DNA from: Chloroflexota bacterium
Lineage (GTDB): Bacteria; Chloroflexota; Anaerolineae; UBA7937; B3-Chlor
Reading direction: 5' to 3'
DNA: 55,776 nucleotides
Assembly: GCA_030603665.1 (NCBI GenBank)
Contig: JAUVXJ010000020.1
Span: 1 to 55,776 of the forward strand
How positions within the stretch are numbered: the stretch's first letter is position 1; each line of letters opens with the position of its first letter. The notes beneath the pieces were generated by a model. That model had not been told where the DNA came from and made no database searches. It worked only from the letters and a program-made list of their open reading frames with translations. This document shows positions 23,216-30,782 of the stretch, one piece after another. Position numbers and translations under genes: made by a program.

Positions 23216-24740
23216 TACGAAGCGCGCGGTCCCCTGGATTCCTATCAGGAGGACGGTGCAGGGCCTCGCGCTGGCTGCCTTCCTGGTGCTATTCGTGTGG
23301 TCACGAAGGGGAGGTTGGCCCCCTTCCCTGGTCAACGTCCCCATGCGCCTGGACCCCCTGGCGATGCTGACCCACGCCTTGTCCAGCCGCACCTTGCTCG
23401 TTGGATCGACGCTGGCCCTCTTGGTGCTCCTGCTCACGTTCATTCGCGGGCGCATGTGGTGTGGGTGGCTGTGCCCCTTGGGCACGCTGTTGGACCTATT
23501 CTCTCTTGATTGGTGGCGCGGCAAGAGAGAGGCGCCCCCTGAGTCCTGGCGGAAGCTGAAGTACGGTCTCCTGCTTACCATCCTCCTGGCGGCTCTGTTC
23601 ACCAACCTCACCCTGATGATCTTTGACCCCTTGACCATCCTCTTCCGCACCCTTTCGGTGAGTGTGTGGCCCGCGGTCGATCAGGTGGTCACAGCTTCCG
23701 AGATCACCCTCTACCGGGTGCCCGTGCTGCGGTCGATGGTCTCCTCTTTCTATGGCCTGGTGAGACCCAAGGTGCTCCCGGCGCAGCCTGCTTTTTACCG
23801 GTACACAGCTCTGTACGCCGGTGTCTTCCTGGGTGTGCTGGCTCTGAATCTGGTGGCCTCCCGCTTCTGGTGCCGGTACTTGTGTCCGTTGGGGGCGATG
23901 CTCGGCCTGGTGAGCAAGGTCTCTTTGAAACGCAGGGTGGTCAACGATCAGTGCCGCGAGTGCGACGCCTGCGTAGGGGTCTGTCCCACCGGGACCATCG
24001 ACCCTGAGAGAGGATACGCCAGCGACCCTGGGGAGTGCACGGTGTGCCTCAACTGCCAGGAGACGTGCCCCTACGGAGCCATCCGGTTCTCGTGGGAGCT
24101 CACACCCGCCGAGTGGCAGACTTACGATCCCAGTCGTCGGCAGGCGCTGACTGCCTTCGGCGCGGTCATCGCTGGGATCGCCCTGGCGCGGAGCGGCCTC
24201 TTGGCCCTCAGAGACCACTCCTGGCTAGTCCGGCCTCCGGGCGCGCGGGAGAACAACCTGCTGTCCAAGTGCATCCGCTGTGGTGAGTGCATCCGCGCCT
24301 GTCCAACGAGTGCCATCCAGCCCTCTGTGGCCGAGGCAGGGCTCGAAGGACTGTGGACTCCCGTCCTGGTATGCAGGTTGGGATACTGCGACTATTCCTG
24401 CAACGCCTGCGGCCAGGTATGCTCCGTGCAGGCCATCCCGCCGTTGTCCCTGGAGGAGAAGCGACAGCAGGTCATCGGCGTGGCCTACATCGACGAGCAT
24501 CGTTGCCTGCCCTGGGCCGATCTCGAGCCTTGTATCGTCTGCGAGGAGATGTGTCCCGTGCCTGACAAGGCCATCAAGCTGGAGACGGTTGACGCCGTGA
24601 CCCCCGACGGAGAAACGGTGACCGTGCAGCAGCCGCGTGTGGTGCGGGAGCGGTGCATCGGGTGTGGCATCTGCGAGTACAAGTGCCCCGTGAATGGCGA
24701 GGCGGCGATTCGGGTCTACGTGCCGTCCACCCTCGTGTGA
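23205..24740 (+). CDS. Membrane polyferredoxin (NapH/CcoG-like 4Fe-4S protein)
   Basis: 511 residues from TTG 23205; GAGGAG sits seven bases before it and it overlaps the DUF362 stop. About five membrane helices include two with the NapH-type C-x3-CP motif (MWCGWLCPLG, FWCRYLCPLG). Cytoplasmic cluster motifs follow: CRECDACVGVCP, CTVCLNCQETCP, CIRCGECIRACP, CNACGQVC, CIVCEEMCP and CIGCGICEYKCP, enough for four or more clusters. It probably passes electrons between the quinone pool and a periplasmic or lipoprotein partner, here DUF362. Start choice is supported by the ribosome-binding site and by removing a nonsense extension. Confidence 0.85.
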   Translation: MARSTKRAVPWIPIRRTVQGLALAAFLVLFVWSRRGGWPPSLVNVPMRLDPLAMLTHALSSRTLLVGSTLALLVLLLTFIRGRMWCGWLCPLGTLLDLFSLDWWRGKREAPPESWRKLKYGLLLTILLAALFTNLTLMIFDPLTILFRTLSVSVWPAVDQVVTASEITLYRVPVLRSMVSSFYGLVRPKVLPAQPAFYRYTALYAGVFLGVLALNLVASRFWCRYLCPLGAMLGLVSKVSLKRRVVNDQCRECDACVGVCPTGTIDPERGYASDPGECTVCLNCQETCPYGAIRFSWELTPAEWQTYDPSRRQALTAFGAVIAGIALARSGLLALRDHSWLVRPPGARENNLLSKCIRCGECIRACPTSAIQPSVAEAGLEGLWTPVLVCRLGYCDYSCNACGQVCSVQAIPPLSLEEKRQQVIGVAYIDEHRCLPWADLEPCIVCEEMCPVPDKAIKLETVDAVTPDGETVTVQQPRVVRERCIGCGICEYKCPVNGEAAIRVYVPSTLV

Positions 24741-24832
24741 GAAGGGCCGCCTGGCAGAGGCTGGGCCTATCCTCTTGTCCTCCCCATCCGTACCTGTCCC
24801 GCGATGGTAACCTTCTCCTGCTGGTGCACCTT

Positions 24833-24841
24833 TGGTATAAT
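24833..24841 (+). promoter_or_regulatory. Extended -10 element
   Basis: TGG-TATAAT (TGn plus TATAAT at 24836-24841) with no good -35, about 150 bases before the membrane protein at 24990. Probable promoter of that gene; the 249-base spacer otherwise holds nothing recognisable. Confidence 0.45.
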
Positions 24842-24989
24842 GAGCGTTGGAGCGTCGACGCGCTTTGGTGAGGTGACTTGTCTTACCACGGCGCGCAGCG
24901 ACGATCCAGATTCTGTAGACGAAGCCCAGCTGCCTGATTGATTTGCGCATTATCCCGCCTCTCCTACCACGCGTGATGGAAGGACCAGT

Positions 24990-25502
24990 ATGAACCGGCT
25001 CCTCTCTCTAAACAAGTGGGTTGCCTTCGCCGTCTTCGTGTTTCTCGACGTGATCTGCCTGGCGCTGGGGATGGGAGTCCCCATCTTCTGCATCGCGTTG
25101 GGCTTCCCGGTGGGCTGGTACATCGCGGCCAGGGCTCTTCGATCGACCTCCAATGTAGGCACGGTCTTGAAGAGGACAGTGGTGCAGGCCACCCTCACCT
25201 CGGCCGTGACCTTCGCCATGATGGCCCTGATCTGGGGAAACACAGCCCGCTTGCTGGGGGACCCCGCCGCCGATTTCGCCAACTTCGGCATACCGATGAT
25301 TCTCTACGAGCCCAAGATCAGCTTCGTCGGTTGGCTGGTCTTGATGATCTTCATCTCGCCGTTCCTGCAACTGCTGATCACGCTATTCTCCTCGCATATG
25401 ACGTTGCTCGTCAGGCTCATGCGGAGACCCCAAACGTCCGAGGAGGACAGCTCAGCGGCCGGACTCAACGGACGCGACGAGAAGCCCAGTGACGAGAAGT
25501 AG
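24990..25502 (+). CDS. Small membrane protein, unknown
   Basis: 170 residues with four likely membrane helices (about 10-30, 33-48, 68-85, 107-128), a Pro-rich hydrophobic fourth helix (FVGWLVLMIFISPFLQLLI) and a charged hydrophilic tail rich in Glu, Asp and Lys. GGAAGGACC precedes the ATG. I recognise no family. A protein-like reading frame continues in the same frame beyond its TAG stop (see 25539). The next gene is a cupin. Confidence 0.6.
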   Translation: MNRLLSLNKWVAFAVFVFLDVICLALGMGVPIFCIALGFPVGWYIAARALRSTSNVGTVLKRTVVQATLTSAVTFAMMALIWGNTARLLGDPAADFANFGIPMILYEPKISFVGWLVLMIFISPFLQLLITLFSSHMTLLVRLMRRPQTSEEDSSAAGLNGRDEKPSDEK

Positions 25503-25538
25503 GCAACAGGGGGAATCACACGCACGATAGCGCGTTCT

Positions 25539-25679
25539 CTGAGCATCTATTCGAGTACCAGCAAGTATGGGATCATCGAATCCACCATCCAGGTGGGGAC
25601 CTCCACCCAGCTGGAGGTGTGCGAGATCGAACAACCTGCGCTCACAGTGGGGGCTCGCGTGGGAATCCTGCGACGCTAG
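25539..25679 (+). other. Protein-like frame without a start, after the small membrane gene
   Basis: The frame stays open after TAG 25500-25502 up to the stop at 25677. From CTG 25539 the translation reads LSIYSSTSKYGIIE, STIQVGTSTQLEVCEIE, then QPALTVGARVGILRR: balanced composition, alternating strands, and no sign of a shadow frame. No ATG, GTG or TTG start with a ribosome-binding site is visible before it. It may be a decayed gene, a readthrough extension or chance. Confidence 0.3.
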
Positions 25680-25725
25680 AGATCACGCCACGTGTGGTGA
25701 CGATTCAACCGTAGGGAGAGGAACG

Positions 25726-26055
25726 ATGTCAGTGGTGAAGCTCAGTCTGGCAGAGAAGATCGAGGAGATCGACAAACCCTGGTCAACCGTTGAAGTGGCC
25801 CTGGTTAACGATCAGGCTGTGCGTTTGGCGATGTTCCAGGGGGAGTATCACTGGCACAAACACACCAACGAGGACGAGCTATTCTATGTCCTCAAGGGAG
25901 AGATGACCCTTCAACTCAAGGATCAGCCAGACATCTCCCTCACGGAGGGAGAGATGGCCGTGGTCCCCAAGGGTCTGGAACACTGTCCTCGGAGTGAGGG
26001 AGTTTCCTACATCCTGATGCTCGAGCCGCAGGCTTTGGAGAGTCGGGGGGACTGA
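25726..26055 (+). CDS. Cupin-domain protein
   Basis: 109 residues from ATG 25726, with GGGAGAGGAA upstream. The double-stranded beta-helix motifs are visible: motif 1 GEYHWHKHTNEDELFYVLKG (two histidines and a glutamate for metal) and motif 2 EGEMAVVPKGLEHCPRSEG, closing with a histidine. Small single-domain cupins of this type bind Fe2+, Mn2+ or Zn2+ and act as isomerases, dioxygenases or sensors; the substrate cannot be told. The gene stands alone on this strand. Confidence 0.85.
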   Translation: MSVVKLSLAEKIEEIDKPWSTVEVALVNDQAVRLAMFQGEYHWHKHTNEDELFYVLKGEMTLQLKDQPDISLTEGEMAVVPKGLEHCPRSEGVSYILMLEPQALESRGD

Positions 26056-26236
26056 GACAGCTTTGTGAGCCGCGGTCTCGAAGGCAGTGCCTGGAACACA
26101 TGGGACGGCTGTCCGCGACGCTGGCGTCCCGCTTCTGTCTTGAATTCCTCGCTCTACGGGAGGTGGGGCCAACGGCGAACGCAGAGAGCCACCTCTCACT
26201 CTGGTTTTTCCAGGGCCAGAGGAGTCTCTCTTTGTC

Positions 26237-26842
26237 CTATTGCCTCCATACGCCCGGCAGCGGCCCGAGTCTCCATCCCATCGACAGAACCGATGCCGCA
26301 AGTGCGATCTTGATCACGTCACCTGGCAGGAAGGGAATCAGACCCAGCGCCAGTGCATTGTCGATCCCGACGAAATGTGCCAGCCATGGCAGCCCGAGCA
26401 GGTAGATCATTGCGCTGCCTGGCAGCAGGACCACCACCATTCCAGTGACAGATCGATCCCCGAGGTGTTCGTACAGCCACCCTACCGCGCAGGCTGCCAC
26501 GACGAAGCCAAGGAGATAGCCACCTGTCGGTCCCACGAGCCAGGCGGGCCCGCTGCCTCCACCTGCGAACACGGGCAGCCCCATCGCTCCCTCGGCCAGG
26601 TACGCAAGGATGCTCAGCATCCCCCTTCTGCTGCCCAAGAAGGCTCCCACCAGTAGTACGGCACACGTTTGCCCAGTGATGGGAACGGGGCTGAAAGGCA
26701 GCCGGACGGCGATCTGGGCGCTGAGAGCGATCAGCAGACTACCCCCCAACACGAGGATTGCGTCCCTCAGCACGCTACTCCTCGGCGACACGGTATCCAG
26801 CAGAGTGAGATGGGTCCGACCTTGCATCATTGCCTCCTGCAT
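26237..26842 (-). CDS. bioY: BioY biotin transporter S-component
   Basis: 201 residues with six membrane helices and the BioY pattern: ALSAQIAVRLPFSPVPITGQTCAVLLVGAFLGSRRG in the first third, YLAEGAMGLPVFAGGGSG in the centre, and FLPGDVIKIALAA near the end. It takes up biotin, alone or with an ECF module. No ecfA or ecfT genes are nearby, so it would act alone or share a housekeeping ECF module. Upstream (26843-27116) I find no clear biotin operator or gene. Confidence 0.92.
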   Translation of the reverse strand: MQEAMMQGRTHLTLLDTVSPRSSVLRDAILVLGGSLLIALSAQIAVRLPFSPVPITGQTCAVLLVGAFLGSRRGMLSILAYLAEGAMGLPVFAGGGSGPAWLVGPTGGYLLGFVVAACAVGWLYEHLGDRSVTGMVVVLLPGSAMIYLLGLPWLAHFVGIDNALALGLIPFLPGDVIKIALAASVLSMGWRLGPLPGVWRQ

Positions 26843-27116
26843 AGCTCTACTGGAGTCAACCTCTTCGGTCGCGTTTAGTTACGCCTTTCTTGGCCATGAG
26901 AGTCGAGCTGAGAGGAGGGTGTTGAACGACGGAGCTGGAACGTCGATACGGCGGGACCAAGCACCGACCCCGCTGGCAGGATCCAGAGTTGGCCGTGCGA
27001 CCTCTCCTAGTGCCGATCAACTGATGGTTGGAATAGGGACTGCCCAACAGTTCCAGGCGCGACTTTGCCTCTACCGCAGCACATGACTCGCACAGAGACG
27101 CCATTGCACGGCTACG

Positions 27117-28097
27117 CTAGTTGGTGGGCTGGATCCGCTTCAGGATGCGCAGTACCAGAAAGGTGAGCCAGGGCGATGGGCTCTTCTTGTCGGCGAAGGA
27201 CCAGCCTTTCCAGGCGCGATACATGGATGCGGCGGTGTATAGCCCTTGCTCGTCGGCCTGAGCGATGATCGTCTCCACCATCTCTTGAAATCGCGAGTCC
27301 TCCTGGACGAAGGGGAAGCGGCTCAGGGTGTCCACCACTTGCAGGATGTCGTACCACACGAAGGGGTACTTCAGCTTCCGGAAGTCGGTGCCGATGCCGA
27401 ACATGTAGATCTTGCGCTCTTTCTGGTGCTCCCAGTGCCAGAGGAGCATCTCGGCGCCGGTCCGAGCAGCTGGACTGTCCAGCATCTCGGGCACCTGAGC
27501 CAGTGCCTTCAGAGCATAGACGTTGGCGATGGGGCAGGGATCCGCCTTGCGGCCAGGGCCTCGGAACTTGTTCAGCTCCGGTGCCACGGCGCAGCGCCAT
27601 CCGTTCTCATCCACCAACCCAACAAGATGGTCCACCGCTCGCCGGGCTCGAGGGTCGTCGCGGAGGCCCATGGCAAGAACAGAATAGAGTATGGTCGGGG
27701 CATCGCACGCCATCCAACTCCACGTGTCCTCGCCGGTACCCCCGAAGGACTTGGCTACGTTGACCTGCGTCTGGAACGCGCCCTCAGGTGCCTGGTGATC
27801 TAGGAGCGCCTTCATGCCGGCGCCCATGCCAGAGTCGTCGACACGCAGCCCGAAGTCGGCCAATGTGCTGAAAGCGTAGATGGGATGGCTGGCGTCGTTG
27901 TGTCTCTTGAGGGCGTGCCCGGGCCAGGTACCCGTCTGGGCGATAATCTCCTGAACCTGAGGATGGGCCAGCATCTGCGCACGAGCGGCACGCACCTCTG
28001 GATCGTCCTCCGGCCGGTCGAGTAGATCGCTCATGGTGCGATAGCGAGTCCAGGGCTCGTCGCACTGTACTAGCCATTGAATCGGGTCACTGGCCAT
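27117..28097 (-). CDS. Alpha/alpha-toroid (prenyltransferase/cyclase-like) protein
   Basis: 326 residues from ATG 28097, with GGAGG six to eleven bases upstream on the minus strand. The body is a series of helical units with conserved WP, GHALKRHNDA, WSWMACDAP and KYPFVWYDILQVVDTLSRFP, resembling the alpha/alpha-toroid repeats of prenyltransferases and squalene cyclases. No DxDD or equivalent active-site motif is visible, so catalysis is doubtful. It is 40 bases upstream, on the same strand, of the SPL-type radical SAM gene. Confidence 0.55.
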   Translation of the reverse strand: MASDPIQWLVQCDEPWTRYRTMSDLLDRPEDDPEVRAARAQMLAHPQVQEIIAQTGTWPGHALKRHNDASHPIYAFSTLADFGLRVDDSGMGAGMKALLDHQAPEGAFQTQVNVAKSFGGTGEDTWSWMACDAPTILYSVLAMGLRDDPRARRAVDHLVGLVDENGWRCAVAPELNKFRGPGRKADPCPIANVYALKALAQVPEMLDSPAARTGAEMLLWHWEHQKERKIYMFGIGTDFRKLKYPFVWYDILQVVDTLSRFPFVQEDSRFQEMVETIIAQADEQGLYTAASMYRAWKGWSFADKKSPSPWLTFLVLRILKRIQPTN

Positions 28098-28137
28098 GGT
28101 CCCCTCCTGGTGACGCACAGTTGACGGGTTTTCCGTG

Positions 28138-29013
28138 CTAGCCTGGGCCCAAGTCTACCCCTCTCCACGGCAGGTGGTGCCTCTCTGCGATGCGCCTCGT
28201 CCGGTCCATCAACGCCTGGTGATAGGGGAGGCGGTTGGCCGAAAGATCGCGGTAGACCTCCACCAAGTCAGGGTAGTGCTCCTTGAGCACTTTGTTCAGG
28301 CGTCCTCTGACTGCACCGCGCAGGTTCAGGCTGTCCACAAGCACATGACCCGCACCTGCCACCTTCAGTTCCGCGAAAAGGGCATCCAATGAGCTCTCGT
28401 CGTCGGTAATGGAGGGCAGGACTGGCCCACAGAAGGCCCAGGTTGGGATGCCAGCATCGGAAAGGGAGCGGAGTGCCTGGAGTCGGGCGGCGATGGGCGA
28501 CGCGCCAGGCTCGAAGCGCCTCCTGACTTCTTCGTCCAAGGTGTTGATGGTGAAGGCCACTTCCGAGTCCTTGAGCTTCTTGATCAGATCCAGGTCCCGC
28601 AGAACCAGGTCGGACTTGGTCAGAATGGAGACCGGGAAATGGTGGTCGAGAAGCACCTCGAGGCACTCTCGCGTGACGCCATACTCAGCTTCCAGGGGGT
28701 GATAGGCGTCTGTCACGGTCCCGAAGGTGATATTCCCAGGCTTGGCTCGTCTGAGCTGCCTGCTCAGCACCTGCGCTGCGTTGACCTTCACGTCGACGAA
28801 GGTGCCCCATTCCTCGCTGTGGCCTGTGAATCGCTTCATGAACACGGCGTAGCAGTAGGCGCAGCCGTGTGCGCACCCGACGTAGGGGTTGATCGCATAG
28901 TCCACGCCTTCGATGCCGCTCTTGGTGAGGATCGACTTACACTGTATCTCTCTAACGACCAAGTCTCTCTTTGGTCCTGGCGTTGACCCGCTCCCATCGA
29001 CGCGCTCATCCAT
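28138..29013 (-). CDS. SPL-family radical SAM protein
   Basis: 291 residues from ATG 29013 (a GTG at 29058 would add 15). The cluster motif is C-x3-C-x2-C in GCAHGCAYCYA, preceded by YAINPYVG, which marks the spore-photoproduct-lyase-like group. The GTVTDAYHPLEAEYG and SILTKSDLVLRDLDL stretches are also typical. Proteins of this subgroup are common in bacteria and archaea without spores, and their substrates are unknown. No KH/DNA-binding domain is present. The 333 bases before it (29014-29346) hold no gene I can support. Confidence 0.85.
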   Translation of the reverse strand: MDERVDGSGSTPGPKRDLVVREIQCKSILTKSGIEGVDYAINPYVGCAHGCAYCYAVFMKRFTGHSEEWGTFVDVKVNAAQVLSRQLRRAKPGNITFGTVTDAYHPLEAEYGVTRECLEVLLDHHFPVSILTKSDLVLRDLDLIKKLKDSEVAFTINTLDEEVRRRFEPGASPIAARLQALRSLSDAGIPTWAFCGPVLPSITDDESSLDALFAELKVAGAGHVLVDSLNLRGAVRGRLNKVLKEHYPDLVEVYRDLSANRLPYHQALMDRTRRIAERHHLPWRGVDLGPG

Positions 29014-29346
29014 GGCCTGCGTGTCTCCCTTGGTTAGACGCCCCTGACGCAGCCACACTCCGCTCCCTGATCATCTCGCGGAGTTTCTCCTCCGCCAGAT
29101 ACTGTAATGGAGTCGGCAGCAGGTTGCCAATTCCTGGCCGGTGGAATCACGAATCTTCCTGCGCCTCCTTCGTGACCGCCATGTTGCCAGCGGATGGGCG
29201 CTCAGCACAGGCGGCGTGCTACCGATGGGCGATGATTTGGAGTTCGCCCGAACCTCAGCTACCATGGAAACCGGAAGGACCTGCGACTGATTCCTCGCGG
29301 CGTGGCGCTTGGCGGGTACTGGGGCAATCCTTGATCAGGGGGTACG

Positions 29347-30087
29347 ATGTCCAAAGTGGAGGAGCACAGGGAGGCGCTGCGAGCGCTTGGAAATTGGGAT
29401 TCGTTCCTCCTTCAGGAATCCGGGCTGCCCGGTCCGCGGGGCAACATCGAACTAGCGCGTGCGGTGGCGGAAGACGGTGACGAAGAGCTATTCCGCAGAT
29501 ACCTGGCCTATGATGAGCAGAGGGCACCGACGAACTCGCCGGAGGAGTTCCTGGCCTTTTGCGGTGTTCTGGGGCTGGGCAGGCTCCTGGCTGAGGGGCG
29601 GATGGAGTGGTTGGCCACCTTGCGCGGTTGTGCGTCGGATGGGCGCTGGAGGATCAGGGAGGCTGTCGCCATGGCTTTGCAGAGGTGGGGTCAGACAGAC
29701 ATGGACCTGCTGCTGCAACAGATGGAAGGGTGGGGCAAGGGCAGCTTGCTGGAGCAGAGAGCCGCCGCGGCCGCCCTGTGTGAGCCCAGCTTGCTCGAGA
29801 ATAGAGACGAAGCAAAGCGCGTCCTTCAGGTCTTGGATGGAATCACCGCCTCTATCGAGGGGGTGGAGGATCGGACCAGCGACCAGTTCAAAGCCCTCCG
29901 GAAGGGGCTTGGCTACTGTTGGAGTGTGGCGACCATTGCCCTCCCCCAGGAAGGCAAGAAGTTGATGGAGAAGTGGCTTGCGAGCGAGGACAGGGACGTG
30001 CTCTGGATCATGAAAGAGAATCTGCGCAAGAAGCGGCTAGAGCGGATGGACATGGGGTGGGTACAAGAGTTCCGGGAGATCCTATAG
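29347..30087 (+). CDS. Helical (HEAT-like) protein, unknown
   Basis: 246 residues, almost wholly alpha helical with HEAT-like units (ASDGRWRIREAVAMALQRWG, LLQQMEGWGKGSLLEQRAAAAALC, WLASEDRDVLWIMKENLRKKRLERMD). The pattern recalls DNA-alkylation-repair (AlkD-like) solenoids, but the catalytic residues of AlkC/AlkD cannot be placed. GGGGGTACG is before the ATG. It is a single gene between the SPL-type gene and the MarR operon, with no recognised partner. Confidence 0.55.
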   Translation: MSKVEEHREALRALGNWDSFLLQESGLPGPRGNIELARAVAEDGDEELFRRYLAYDEQRAPTNSPEEFLAFCGVLGLGRLLAEGRMEWLATLRGCASDGRWRIREAVAMALQRWGQTDMDLLLQQMEGWGKGSLLEQRAAAAALCEPSLLENRDEAKRVLQVLDGITASIEGVEDRTSDQFKALRKGLGYCWSVATIALPQEGKKLMEKWLASEDRDVLWIMKENLRKKRLERMDMGWVQEFREIL

Positions 30088-30223
30088 GGATCAGGCAAGC
30101 CGGACGCATCACCGCGCCCTGCGGATGGTGGCACCATAGTGGCGGCAAAGATGATAACCTTTCTCTGAGAGGGCTTTTGGTCTTAGCGGAGGGCTGCGGA
30201 TTTCCCAGCCTCAATGCGGAACC

Positions 30224-30252
30224 TTGACACAACCAGCGCAGGAGTGTATAAT
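30224..30252 (+). promoter_or_regulatory. Consensus promoter of the MarR-ABC operon
   Basis: TTGACA (30224-30229) and TATAAT (30247-30252), both exact, with a 17-base spacer. Transcription would begin near 30259 and run through the MarR and exporter genes. Confidence 0.85.
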
Positions 30253-30266
30253 TAGTAGAGCAAAGT

Positions 30267-30281
30267 ATTAGGGGGGCTAAT
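30267..30281. promoter_or_regulatory. Palindrome ATTAG-N5-CTAAT, candidate MarR operator
   Basis: The inverted repeat lies just downstream of the promoter and directly upstream of the MarR gene, overlapping the ribosome-binding G-run. This is where MarR-family autorepressors normally bind. A second ATTAG at 30251-30255 partly overlaps the -10. Confidence 0.5.
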
Positions 30282-30285
30282 CACC

Positions 30286-30729
30286 GTGACTGACAAGATG
30301 GATCTCACGGCGCAGCAGATCATGGAAGTGGTCCCCATGGTGATGCGCACTCTGGCGCTGGAGATGCGGAGAGTGGGGCACTGTGAAGTCCCGGCGCATG
30401 GCAGGTTGCTGGTCATTTTGGCTGACGGCCCTGATTGCCTGAGTGAGCTGGCGGAGAAGCATGCGGTGAGCCTGCCAACGATGTCCAATTCCATCAGCAC
30501 CCTCGTCGAACGGGGATGGGTGACGCGGTCGCGGTCTCCCAACGACCGTCGCAAGGTGCAGGTGGAATTGACGCCCGCTGGTCGTGAAGTGCTGAAGGAG
30601 ATGAGGCGGGCGATCGAGGAGCGCATGGCGCGGAAGCTTTCGTGCCTCTCTCCTGCCGAATGTGAGCATGTGCTGGCTGGACTGGAGATACTTCGTGGAT
30701 GCTTTGCGCGGATGCCAAGCGGAGAGTAG
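30286..30729 (+). CDS. MarR-family transcriptional regulator
   Basis: 147 residues from GTG 30286. The winged-helix core is GRLLVILADGPDCLSELAEKH, AVSLPTMSNSISTLVERGWV, and the wing TRSRSPNDRRKVQVELTPAG, with the conserved D-R-R wing motif. MarR proteins bind as dimers and release DNA on binding aromatic or toxic compounds. It sits at the head of an operon with two ABC exporter genes, so it most likely represses them until a drug or metabolite arrives. Confidence 0.93.
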   Translation: MTDKMDLTAQQIMEVVPMVMRTLALEMRRVGHCEVPAHGRLLVILADGPDCLSELAEKHAVSLPTMSNSISTLVERGWVTRSRSPNDRRKVQVELTPAGREVLKEMRRAIEERMARKLSCLSPAECEHVLAGLEILRGCFARMPSGE

Positions 30730-30782
30730 GTGCCCAGGCAGCTGGAGGGCGGACTTGAGGAAACGGCCCGAGCGCTGCCGGG

